The translations under genes and the position numbers were made by a program. A stretch of DNA of 7,246 nucleotides from Oscillospiraceae bacterium (GTDB taxonomy: Bacteria > Bacillota > Clostridia > Oscillospirales > Oscillospiraceae): the NCBI GenBank assembly GCA_016293265.1, contig JAEDEN010000078.1, forward strand, positions 1 through 7,246. The letters are read 5' to 3'. Positions 1-5,500 of this stretch are shown here, piece by piece. Position 1 is the stretch's first letter. The number at the start of each line of letters is the position of its first letter. The notes beneath the pieces are model-generated. The model was not told the origin of the DNA, did no database searches, and saw nothing but the letters and a program-made list of their open reading frames with translations.

Positions 1-84
1 AAGAGAGAGCATTATGAGAGCCCCAGCGTGAAGCGCCGCAAGAAGTCTGAGGCCGCTCGCAAGAACAAGAAGCGTTATTATTGA
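1..84 (+). CDS. rpsU: 30S ribosomal protein S21, C-terminal part
   Basis: The reading frame is open from the first base and ends with TGA at 82-84, giving the last 27 residues of a protein that starts outside the window. The tail contains the segment HYESPSVKRRKKSEAARKN followed by a basic KKRYY end. This is the familiar Lys/Arg-rich C-terminus of bacterial S21, a small protein of the 30S subunit near the mRNA exit/anti-Shine-Dalgarno region. Full-length S21 is about 58-70 residues, so roughly half is present. A strong hairpin terminator follows 10 bases after the stop, so this is the end of its transcription unit. Recognition is from the conserved tail only, but that tail is distinctive. Confidence 0.93.
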   Translation, partial: KREHYESPSVKRRKKSEAARKNKKRYY

Positions 85-93
85 TGCGAAGAG

Positions 94-124
94 AGTACCG
101 CACCGTCAGGTGCGGTACTTTTAT
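94..124 (+). terminator. Rho-independent terminator of rpsU
   Basis: A perfect stem pairs 94-104 (AGTACCGCACC) with 109-119 (GGTGCGGTACT) around the tetraloop GTCA, followed by a short T run (119-122). It lies just past the rpsU stop. On the minus strand the hairpin is followed by TCTCTTC rather than a clean T run, so it could also weakly stop the convergent gene ending at 183. No better terminator is visible for that gene. Confidence 0.88.
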
Positions 125-182
125 GCCTACAGGGGGTTCCCGCGCCGGTAGGGAAAAGGACATGGGAGATGGATTCCCCCCT

Positions 183-941
183 TTACCACCTGATGCTTCC
201 GGCGATGTCCTCTACCTCCGGCCACATGAAAAAGGCCGCGGAGAACCCCATTTCGGCTGCGATGCGCACCTTGCGGTTCAGCGTTTCGGCGTCGTCAAAG
301 AGGACGAAGTGGGTCTCGCCGCCCCGGATGTAGGTGAAATACCGGGCGCAGAGCTCCGGGGAGAAGAACCGGGCGGAGGAGAGGGCCGTCAGGCGGCGGA
401 ATTCTTCTCCGCCAAGGGGCACGCCCTGCCCGGAGGGGCAGGGGAGGCGGAAGTCCATCCGCAGCCGCTCCACGTCCAAGGCCAGGCGGCCTCCCCTCCG
501 GCGGGCGGCTGCGTTTTGCAGGTACTCTGAAAAATTCCCCCCTGAGATGGCGGAGCAAAGCAGCATCACAGCACCGGGGGCCGCGTCGATGTAGCGCTCC
601 GGGAGATACAGCGTCCGCCGGGTGCGGCTGAGGGCGTCAAAGAGCTGCCGGACAAAGGCTTTCCGGTCCTCGGAGGGGGGCTTTTCAAAATCCAGCACCA
701 CGCCGCTATAGTTCCCGCGGCCGCACTCCCGGGTCACCGCCGCACACAGCGCTCCCGCGTTCCGGATGGGGTGTCCGTCGGCGTCGCTGATGGACAGCAG
801 CCCGCCCCGGTTCTGGGGCGGCGGATTTTGCCGCAGAAGGGTGGAGTCCGGCCCGATGCGATAGGCCACATGGGAAATGGAGCGGGTGAACTTTACGGCG
901 GCCTGCTCTCCGCCCGGGGTGACGGCAAGAAAGGTCTGCAT
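183..941 (-). CDS. GH18-fold (chitinase-like) protein, cytosolic, function unknown
   Basis: A 252-residue protein with two signatures of the glycoside hydrolase 18 TIM barrel. Near residues 78-86, YSGVVLDFE resembles the strand-4 catalytic motif (DxxDxDxE) as seen in spore-cortex/peptidoglycan members of the SleL/YaaH type (GVNIDFE-like). Asp84 and the presumed acid Glu86 are kept, but the first two Asp positions are Ser79 and Val82. Near the C-terminus (about 213-245), the stretch with FDDAETLNRKV and a late MWPEVED resembles the GH18 ending in which an Asp-Ala-x-Ser/Thr segment precedes the last barrel strand and Trp. There is no signal peptide, LysM domain or membrane segment, and the length is short for GH18. 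The ATG is preceded by an AAGGGGG Shine-Dalgarno 7 nt away. It is divergent from the yqeG-like gene and convergent with rpsU. Residues 40-42 are PPP. I assign the fold, not the substrate; it could be a pseudoenzyme. Confidence 0.72.
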   Translation of the reverse strand: MQTFLAVTPGGEQAAVKFTRSISHVAYRIGPDSTLLRQNPPPQNRGGLLSISDADGHPIRNAGALCAAVTRECGRGNYSGVVLDFEKPPSEDRKAFVRQLFDALSRTRRTLYLPERYIDAAPGAVMLLCSAISGGNFSEYLQNAAARRRGGRLALDVERLRMDFRLPCPSGQGVPLGGEEFRRLTALSSARFFSPELCARYFTYIRGGETHFVLFDDAETLNRKVRIAAEMGFSAAFFMWPEVEDIAGSIRW

Positions 942-953
942 CTTCTTTCCCCC

Positions 954-982
954 TTGTGCATTTTCGGAAAAGCTGATATACT
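954..982 (+). promoter_or_regulatory. Sigma-A promoter for the yqeG-like gene (extended -10)
   Basis: A -35 TTGTGC (954-959) is separated by 17 bp from a -10 TATACT (977-982). The -10 carries the TGn extension (TG at 974-975), which compensates for the weak -35. The predicted start is near 989, about 24 nt before the ATG. The element sits in the 71-bp gap shared with the minus-strand GH18-like gene, for which I see no clear promoter of its own. Confidence 0.7.
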
Positions 983-1012
983 ACCAAAGAGTATGAAACA
1001 AAGGAGCCGCCT

Positions 1013-1525
1013 ATGCCGTTTTCCCTGACCCCTTACCGCGTGTTCGACTGCTATGCCCAGGTCACGCCGGAATATCTGAAAAGCCGCGGTGTGACGCTGC
1101 TTTTGAGCGATCTGGACTTTACCCTGGCCGCCAAGTCTACCCGCCGTCCGGACCAGCCCCTGCGGGATTGGATCGCGGAGCTGGGCCGCAGCGGAATCCG
1201 CTTCATGATCGTCTCCAATAACCGCTCCGGAACCCGGGTCACAGAGTTTTGTGCCGATCTGGGCGTTCCCTACCAGGGCCACGCCGGCAAGCCCTCCACC
1301 CGTGGATTGGAGGCCGCCATGGCCCTCTCCGGCACGGACAGGGTCCACACCGCCATGCTGGGAGACAAGCTCCTGACGGATATGCTGGCGGCCAACCGCG
1401 CCGGCGTCCTGGCCCTTATGGTGGAGCCGGTAGGCGGTGCCGTGACGGCCTGGCAGAAGGTGCTCCACGCCCTTCAGGCCCCGTTCAAAGCCCTTTCCCG
1501 GCGGAAGAGCAGGGAGACGGACTGA
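1013..1525 (+). CDS. yqeG: YqeG-family HAD-IIIA phosphatase
   Basis: A 170-residue soluble protein with the HAD phosphatase motifs in order. Motif I is DLDFTLA, with nucleophile Asp33 and acid/base Asp35. Motif II is the IVSNN segment with Ser68. Motif III is Lys93 in GHAGKPS. Motif IV is GDKLLTD, with metal ligands Asp118 and Asp123. The family has DLDNTL at motif I; here Phe replaces Asn, outside the catalytic residues. Length matches Bacillus YqeG (about 170). The family is predicted to hydrolyse phosphate monoesters, but its natural substrate is not firmly established. The start is fixed by AAGGAG at 1001-1006, 6 nt before ATG. In many clostridia a yqeG-like gene lies a few genes upstream of efp, as here. 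No terminator is visible after the stop, so some transcripts may continue into efp. Confidence 0.88.
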   Translation: MPFSLTPYRVFDCYAQVTPEYLKSRGVTLLLSDLDFTLAAKSTRRPDQPLRDWIAELGRSGIRFMIVSNNRSGTRVTEFCADLGVPYQGHAGKPSTRGLEAAMALSGTDRVHTAMLGDKLLTDMLAANRAGVLALMVEPVGGAVTAWQKVLHALQAPFKALSRRKSRETD

Positions 1526-1543
1526 AAAAATTCCATAAAAATC

Positions 1544-1611
1544 CGCCAAATGACTGAAAAATACTTGCATTAACGGGCAACATAGGATAAAATATTTTCG
1601 GTTATTTGGCG
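1544..1611. repeat. 8-bp inverted repeat flanking the efp promoter
   Basis: CGCCAAAT at 1544-1551 is exactly mirrored by ATTTGGCG at 1604-1611. The arms lie 13 bp upstream of the -35 and 10 bp downstream of the -10 of the efp promoter. Such a bracketing pair could be two half-operators or chance; an 8-bp pair is not rare at this spacing. Confidence 0.4.
1565..1593 (+). promoter_or_regulatory. Sigma-A promoter for efp
   Basis: A -35 TTGCAT (1565-1570) and a -10 TAAAAT (1588-1593) are separated by exactly 17 bp, in AT-rich DNA between two GC-rich genes. The predicted start near 1600 gives a leader of about 83 nt before efp, unusually long for this window, whose other leaders are about 25-40 nt. 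Confidence 0.7.
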
Positions 1612-1623
1612 AAAAGAAACTCA

Positions 1624-1654
1624 GAGAAAATGTCCTCCAGCAGGTCGTTTTCTC
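1624..1654 (+). promoter_or_regulatory. Leader hairpin upstream of efp, with an anti-Shine-Dalgarno element
   Basis: GAGAAAA (1624-1630) pairs with TTTTCTC (1648-1654). The stem continues with a T-G and a G-C pair, one T-T mismatch and CCT/AGG, closing on a five-base loop. TCCTCC at 1633-1638, partly in the loop, is exactly complementary to the efp Shine-Dalgarno GGAGGA at 1670-1675. The leader could therefore fold either as the local hairpin or as a longer pairing that hides the ribosome site. The pairing is visible in the sequence; a regulatory role is inference. There is no T-tract, so it is not a terminator. Confidence 0.45.
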
Positions 1655-1682
1655 GCTTAAGATTTGTGAGGAGGAACATACT

Positions 1683-2252
1683 ATGCCTACGATTACTGCC
1701 GGTGATTTCCGGAAGGGTATGATTTTTGAGATGGACGGCAAGCCCATGCTGGTCGTGGACTTCCAGCACGTCAAGCCCGGTAAGGGTGCTGCTTTCGTGC
1801 GTACCAAGTATAAGAACGTCATTACCGGTACCATCCGTGAAGAGTCTTTCAACCCCAGTGCCAAGTTTGAGCAGGTGAGCGTGGATCGCAAGGACGCCGA
1901 GTACAGCTACAACGACGGCGACCTGTACTACTTCATGGATCCCGAGACCTATGACATGACTCCCCTGAACGGCGATGTTCTGGGCGATGCCTTCAAGTTT
2001 GCCAAGGAGAACACCATGTGCAAGCTGCTGAGCTACAAGGGCACCGTGTTCACTGTGGAGCTTCCCAACTTCATGGAGCTGGAAGTCGTTGAGGCCGAGC
2101 CCGGCGTCAAGGGCGACACCGCCACCAACGTCACCAAGCAGGCAAAGCTGGAGACCGGCGCTGTCGTTCAGGTGCCCCTGTTCATCAACGAGGGCGAGAA
2201 GATCCAGATCGACACCCGCACCGGTGAGTATCTGGGCCGTGTGAAGGAGTAA
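1683..2252 (+). CDS. efp: Translation elongation factor P
   Basis: This 189-residue protein is a full-length EF-P, which binds between the P and E sites of the ribosome and rescues synthesis of polyproline stretches. The N-terminal KOW-like domain (about 1-62) contains the conserved loop KPGKGAAF. Its tip residue Lys34 corresponds to the lysine that is modified in E. coli (beta-lysylation) and Bacillus (5-aminopentanol). Two OB-fold domains follow (about 66-125 and 130-187), with the typical late motifs KGDTATN and the IDTRTGEYLGR ending. Start ATG has a strong GAGGAGGA site 7-8 nt upstream. No EF-P modifying enzyme gene is in the window. Codon use is strongly biased, as expected for an abundant translation factor. 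A promoter and structured leader precede it, and a hairpin and the acidic zinc-ribbon gene follow. Confidence 0.98.
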   Translation: MPTITAGDFRKGMIFEMDGKPMLVVDFQHVKPGKGAAFVRTKYKNVITGTIREESFNPSAKFEQVSVDRKDAEYSYNDGDLYYFMDPETYDMTPLNGDVLGDAFKFAKENTMCKLLSYKGTVFTVELPNFMELEVVEAEPGVKGDTATNVTKQAKLETGAVVQVPLFINEGEKIQIDTRTGEYLGRVKE

Positions 2253-2259
2253 TCCAATC

Positions 2260-2290
2260 AAAGGGGGGACTTTTTCGGTCCCCCCTTTGC
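2260..2290 (+). terminator. Hairpin after efp, probably a leaky terminator
   Basis: A perfect 11-bp stem pairs 2260-2270 (AAAGGGGGGAC) with 2278-2288 (GTCCCCCCTTT) around a 7-base loop, TTTTTCG. The only T residues on the 3' side (TTT) are inside the stem and are followed by GCATC, so the release tract is poor. It may act as a partial terminator or mRNA-stabilising hairpin, setting a lower level for the next gene, which has no good promoter of its own. Confidence 0.72.
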
Positions 2291-2336
2291 ATCAATTTCA
2301 AGTATTGCTTTGAAAATATGAAAGGAGCAAACGAAT

Positions 2337-2777
2337 ATGGAAATCAACGAGAAGGTTGCCTATCTGAAGGGTCTGGCCGAGGGTATGGAGCTGGATACCG
2401 GCAAGAAGGAAGGCAAGCTGCTGGCTGCCATCATCGACGTTCTGGAGGATATCTCCCTGGAGCTGCTGGACCTGCAGGACCAGTCCGATGAGCTGATGGA
2501 TGGCCTGGATGCTGTCAGCGACGATCTGGAGGATGTTGAGGATGTTGTCTTCGGCGAGGACGACGAAGACGATGACGAAGACTCCGAGTATTATGAGGAC
2601 GACCTGGACGAGGACGAGGACTGCTACGCCACCACCTGCCCCACCTGCGAGGAGACCATCTATTTTGATGAGTCCGTTCTGGAAGAGGGCGAGGTCATCT
2701 GCCCCAACTGCGGCGAGAAGCTGGAGTTTGACCTGAGCAGCCTGGAAGAGGAAGCTGAGGAGTCCGACGAGGAATAA
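2337..2777 (+). CDS. Acidic zinc-ribbon protein of the CD1247 N-terminal-domain type
   Basis: A 146-residue protein in three parts. Residues 1-70 are a helical, probably coiled-coil domain beginning EINEKVAYLKGLAEGMELD, the pattern of the clostridial CD1247 N-terminal family. Residues about 62-95 are an almost unbroken Asp/Glu tract. Residues 96-130 form a zinc ribbon with CPTC (Cys101, Cys104) and CPNC (Cys122, Cys125), plus an extra Cys96; the last 15 residues are again acidic. The overall charge is extremely negative. No signal peptide or membrane segment is present. The start is set by AAAGGAG at 2321-2327, 9 nt before ATG. It follows efp with an 84-bp gap containing a hairpin and no convincing promoter, so it is probably co-transcribed. 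This family commonly neighbours efp in Clostridia, from memory of genome organisation. The function is unknown; the ribbon and acidic tail suggest binding to a protein or nucleoprotein partner. Confidence 0.85.
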   Translation: MEINEKVAYLKGLAEGMELDTGKKEGKLLAAIIDVLEDISLELLDLQDQSDELMDGLDAVSDDLEDVEDVVFGEDDEDDDEDSEYYEDDLDEDEDCYATTCPTCEETIYFDESVLEEGEVICPNCGEKLEFDLSSLEEEAEESDEE

Positions 2778-2790
2778 TCCCCCTGTCAAA

Positions 2791-2822
2791 AAAATCCCCG
2801 GTGCATCAGCACCGGGGATTTT
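2791..2822. terminator. Bidirectional Rho-independent terminator between the zinc-ribbon gene and coaW
   Basis: A perfect 14-bp stem pairs 2791-2804 (AAAATCCCCGGTGC) with 2809-2822 (GCACCGGGGATTTT) around the loop ATCA. On the plus strand TTTT closes the hairpin. On the minus strand the stem is followed by a run of seven T residues (complement of 2788-2794), so it terminates the convergent coaW transcript even better. The 117 bp between this hairpin and the coaW stop hold no gene that I can support. Confidence 0.9.
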
Positions 2823-2939
2823 CTGCAGGCTGGATAGGCCGCGTGATGCGCTTGCAGCGTGAATGCCGGGAAAATGCCGCCTCCCATTATCAATGAGCTG
2901 ATGCGCCCCAAGGGATGGGGAAGCCGGTGACAGGGCCTG

Positions 2940-3773
2940 TCATGTCTTTTCACGCAGGCTGCAAAGAGCCGCACCGATGGCGGTTGCAAAAGTGGCGTTG
3001 TCCGGGATGATATAGTGGATGCCGTAAAGCCTTTCGAAGTTTTCAAAGTTGGGCTTGGCCTGGGTCAGGGTGGTCATGGAGCCGGTAAGGATAACGGTGC
3101 GGCTGTTGCAGCACTGGGAGGCCAGCACCGTCATGGTGCCGATGGCCTGCAGTACCAAATTTACGATGCCTGCCGCCAGGTCTGCGCAGGTGGCGTCCTC
3201 CGCCAGATTGCCGAAGTTGGCCGCCGTCAGCGTGGGGTCCAGAGTGGCGGCGGGATTCTGGGTGATATCTCCGATGGTCAGGTCAACCTTGGAGAGGTCG
3301 CCTTGCTCCGCCAGCTTTTTGATCTGTCCGAAGTGCTCCATATCCACCATTTTGCGGCAGAGTCCCCCCAGGGTACCGCCTCCGATGCCGCTGCCGCAGA
3401 GATGACGCACTGTTCCGTCCTTTTCTGCCCAGAGGAAGGCCGTGCCTGTTCCCATGGTCACAACGATGCCTGCCTCCTGGCCGGAAAGGGCCAGGGCTCC
3501 GGCGCTGCTGGCGGAAAACTCATCCACACGGCAGGTGGGAAGGCCAAAAATGTCGCCCTCTGCAAAGCTGGCGCCCACGCCGGTGAGCACCACCCGCCGC
3601 ACATCGCCAAGTTGCAGGCCGTTGCTGGTAAGGTAGTTGCCCAGGGCTCCGTAAAGACTGGTGAGCTGATCCTCCGCCCGGACACGCAGCATGGAGATCA
3701 CACTCCCGTCGGGGCGCAGGCCTACGATCTTTGTGGTGGAGCCGCCGATATCAATGCCCAAAACAACATCCAT
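2940..3773 (-). CDS. coaW: Type II pantothenate kinase
   Basis: A 277-residue kinase of the ASKHA fold (Fumble/CoaW family), which phosphorylates pantothenate with ATP in the first step of CoA synthesis. It shows the phosphate-1 loop GIDIGGSTTK (residues 6-15), a VDEFSA segment with the likely catalytic Glu85 (equivalent to the Glu in staphylococcal CoaW), the phosphate-2 loop VVTMGTGTAF (104-113), and the adenosine-side glycine-rich GSGIGGGTLGGL (127-138). A later hydrophobic strand with ILTGSMTTL is also typical. Length matches S. aureus CoaW (about 267). The ATG has GGAGGG on the minus strand 8 nt upstream. It is divergent from pncB, so two vitamin-to-cofactor steps share one control region. 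In staphylococci type II enzymes resist CoA feedback; whether this one does cannot be read here. Alternative: a related BadF/BadG-type ATPase, less likely because of the length and the GSGIGGGT motif. Confidence 0.88.
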   Translation of the reverse strand: MDVVLGIDIGGSTTKIVGLRPDGSVISMLRVRAEDQLTSLYGALGNYLTSNGLQLGDVRRVVLTGVGASFAEGDIFGLPTCRVDEFSASSAGALALSGQEAGIVVTMGTGTAFLWAEKDGTVRHLCGSGIGGGTLGGLCRKMVDMEHFGQIKKLAEQGDLSKVDLTIGDITQNPAATLDPTLTAANFGNLAEDATCADLAAGIVNLVLQAIGTMTVLASQCCNSRTVILTGSMTTLTQAKPNFENFERLYGIHYIIPDNATFATAIGAALCSLREKT

Positions 3774-3808
3774 GGATCTGTCCCTCCGTTGGAGTTCTAT
3801 TTTCTCAC

Positions 3809-3837
3809 ATCATAGGGGAGAAGATGGCATTTGTCAA
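3809..3837 (-). promoter_or_regulatory. Near-consensus sigma-A promoter for coaW
   Basis: Read on the minus strand, TTGACA (complement of 3832-3837) and TATGAT (complement of 3809-3814) are separated by 17 bp. The -35 is perfect and the -10 has one mismatch. The predicted start near 3802 gives a leader of about 29 nt. This is the best promoter in the window apart from those for pncB and at the right edge. Confidence 0.85.
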
Positions 3838-3877
3838 ACCAAATTTCGGGAAAAGGCGGCAGGGATGGAAAATAAGG

Positions 3878-3902
3878 TGTCTTGACATTTATCATGACAT
3901 TT
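3878..3902. promoter_or_regulatory. Candidate operator: TGTC-TT-GACA palindrome plus TGACATTT direct repeat
   Basis: Between the two divergent promoters lies TGTCTTGACA (3878-3887), with half-sites TGTC and GACA. TGACATTT at 3883-3890 is repeated exactly at 3895-3902, a 12-bp period. The element ends 12 bp before the pncB -35. In Firmicutes, niacin and NAD genes are often controlled by the repressor NiaR (YrxA), and I recall NiaR sites with TGTC/GACA half-sites, but I cannot verify the consensus. No regulator gene is in the window. The repeats are visible; the regulator is a guess. Confidence 0.38.
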
Positions 3903-3914
3903 TTGAAAAAAGAT

Positions 3915-3943
3915 TTGCTTTTTGCAGCATAGATGCATATAAT
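3915..3943 (+). promoter_or_regulatory. Sigma-A promoter for pncB
   Basis: TTGCTT (3915-3920) and a perfect TATAAT (3938-3943) are separated by 17 bp. The predicted start near 3950 gives a leader of about 39 nt to the ATG at 3989. The region is markedly AT-rich compared with the coding DNA. Confidence 0.85.
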
Positions 3944-3988
3944 GAAATTTAGCGATATCCTACCAAAATTACTATGAGGTGCCAAAAC

Positions 3989-5440
3989 ATGAGAACGGAA
4001 CAAAAGCTGAATATGACCATGCTTTGCGATTTCTATGAGCTGACCATGGGCAACGGTTATTTTCAGTCGGGATACAAAGATCGTATCACCTATTTTGACG
4101 TGTTTTTCCGAGATGTGCCGGATCGGGGCGGCTTTGCCGTGTGCGCCGGCCTGGATCAGCTGATCGAGTACATCCAGAACCTGCATTTTGACGAGGAAGA
4201 CATCGAATACCTTCGCAGCAAACAGATCTTCTCGGAGGGATTCCTGGACTACCTGCGTGATTTCAAGTTCACCGGCGATATTTGGGCCATTCCCGAAGGC
4301 ACGCCCATCTTCCCCCGTGAGCCAGTGGTGGTGGTCCGGGCGCCTGCCATTCAGGCCCAGTTGATCGAGACCTTCACCCTCCTGACCATCAACCACCAGA
4401 GCCTGATTGCCACAAAGGCCAACCGCATCGTCCGGGCCGCCAAGGGCCGGACCGTTCTGGAATTCGGGTCCCGCCGCGCCCAGGGCACGGACGGCGCCAT
4501 CTCCGGCGCGAGAGCCGCCTATATCGGAGGCTGCGGTGGTACTGCCTGTACCATTTCCGACGAGCTCTACAACGTTCCCGCCGGTGGCACCATGGCCCAC
4601 GCCTGGGTGCAGATGTTCGATTCGGAATATGAGGCATTCAAGACCTACTGCGAGATCTATCCCAATAACGCCACCCTCCTGGTGGATACCTACAACACCC
4701 TGAAGTCCGGTGTTCCCAACGCCATCAAGGCCTTTAATGAGGTCCTGAAGCCCATGGGCATCAAAAAATGCGGCATCCGGCTGGATTCCGGCGATATCGC
4801 TTATCTCACCCAGGCGGCCCGCAAGATGCTGGACGACGCCGGCTGGACCGAGTGCCAGATCTCCGCGTCCAACTCTCTGGATGAGTATATCATTCGGGAC
4901 CTTCTGGAGCAGGAGGCTCAGATTGATATGTTCGGCGTTGGCGAGCGTCTGATTACCGCCAGCAGCCAGCCTGTCTTTGGCGGCGTTTATAAGCTGACGG
5001 CTGTGGAGGATGAGAATGGGACCATCATCCCCAAGATCAAGGTGAGTGAAAATGTGGATAAGATCACCAATCCCCACTTCAAGAAGGTCTACCGCATTTT
5101 TGACAAGCAGACCGGCAAGGCTGAGGCGGATTATATCACGGTCTGGGATGAGGAAGTGGATGTGTCCAAGCCTCTGGAGCTGTTTGACCCCCGTGCCACC
5201 TGGAAGCGCAAGACATATACCGACTATGTCATCAAGCCCCTGCTGGTGCCCATTTTCCAGGGCGGTAAGCTGGTCTATGAGCAGCCTGCACTGAAGGAGG
5301 TGCAGGAATACTGCAAGGAGCAGGTACAGGCCCTTTGGGCAGAGGTGAAGCGCTTTGAGAATCCCCACAATTACTATGTGGACCTCTCCCAGAAGCTCTG
5401 GGACATCAAGCAGAACCTGCTGCGTGAAGCAGCAAAATAA
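3989..5440 (+). CDS. pncB: Nicotinate phosphoribosyltransferase
   Basis: This enzyme (EC 6.3.4.21) joins nicotinate and PRPP to give nicotinate mononucleotide, with ATP hydrolysis, in the Preiss-Handler NAD salvage route. The 483-residue product starts with the typical MLCDFYELTMGNGYF segment. It carries LEFGSRRAQG, then the GTMAHAW motif with His204, the likely phosphorylated histidine, then GIRLDSGD (262-269, phosphate/ribose binding) and GVGERL (316-321). Length fits the bacterial type that has a C-terminal extension (commonly about 480-490). The longest frame opens at an ATG at 3974, but that codon has no ribosome site; the ATG at 3989 has GAGGTG (3977-3981 region) 7 nt upstream and gives the family-like N-terminus, so I start there. 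It is divergent from coaW and is followed by its own terminator, so it is probably monocistronic. No niacin transporter or nadD/nadE is in the window. Confidence 0.96.
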   Translation: MRTEQKLNMTMLCDFYELTMGNGYFQSGYKDRITYFDVFFRDVPDRGGFAVCAGLDQLIEYIQNLHFDEEDIEYLRSKQIFSEGFLDYLRDFKFTGDIWAIPEGTPIFPREPVVVVRAPAIQAQLIETFTLLTINHQSLIATKANRIVRAAKGRTVLEFGSRRAQGTDGAISGARAAYIGGCGGTACTISDELYNVPAGGTMAHAWVQMFDSEYEAFKTYCEIYPNNATLLVDTYNTLKSGVPNAIKAFNEVLKPMGIKKCGIRLDSGDIAYLTQAARKMLDDAGWTECQISASNSLDEYIIRDLLEQEAQIDMFGVGERLITASSQPVFGGVYKLTAVEDENGTIIPKIKVSENVDKITNPHFKKVYRIFDKQTGKAEADYITVWDEEVDVSKPLELFDPRATWKRKTYTDYVIKPLLVPIFQGGKLVYEQPALKEVQEYCKEQVQALWAEVKRFENPHNYYVDLSQKLWDIKQNLLREAAK

Positions 5441-5450
5441 TGTGCCGGAT

Positions 5451-5485
5451 GGAAGGCCCCGCGGGAGTGGGGTCTTCCTTTTTTG
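5451..5485 (+). terminator. Rho-independent terminator of pncB
   Basis: GGAAGGCCCC (5451-5460) pairs with GGGGTCTTCC (5469-5478) in a 10-bp stem with one G-T pair and an 8-base loop, followed by six T residues (5479-5484). It lies 10 bases after the stop codon. This is the textbook form and the strongest plus-strand terminator in the window. Confidence 0.93.
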
Positions 5486-5500
5486 TTAACAGAATGTTGC

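Noticed and set aside
893..2261. Minus-strand open frames of 332 and 219 codons opposite yqeG and efp
   Set aside because: They overlap confident plus-strand genes and promoters, and the translations are low-complexity without motifs.
2296..2322. Promoter for the zinc-ribbon gene (AATTTC or TTGCTT with TATGAA)
   Set aside because: The only -10-like word overlaps the ribosome site and would leave almost no leader. The -35 matches are poor or wrongly spaced.
3015..3815. Plus-strand open frame of 266 codons opposite coaW
   Set aside because: The minus-strand product has all kinase motifs, plus a promoter and ribosome site. The plus frame is Gly/Ala/His-rich shadow sequence.
3974..3988. Upstream ATG as the pncB start, adding five residues
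   Set aside because: It has no Shine-Dalgarno, and its own sequence forms the ribosome site of the ATG at 3989, which gives the family-like N-terminus.
3797..5368. Minus-strand open frame of 523 codons opposite pncB
   Set aside because: The pncB product is unmistakable over its full length. The antisense frame has no recognisable domain and arises from GC-biased codon use, as stop codons are rare in the frame opposite biased codons.
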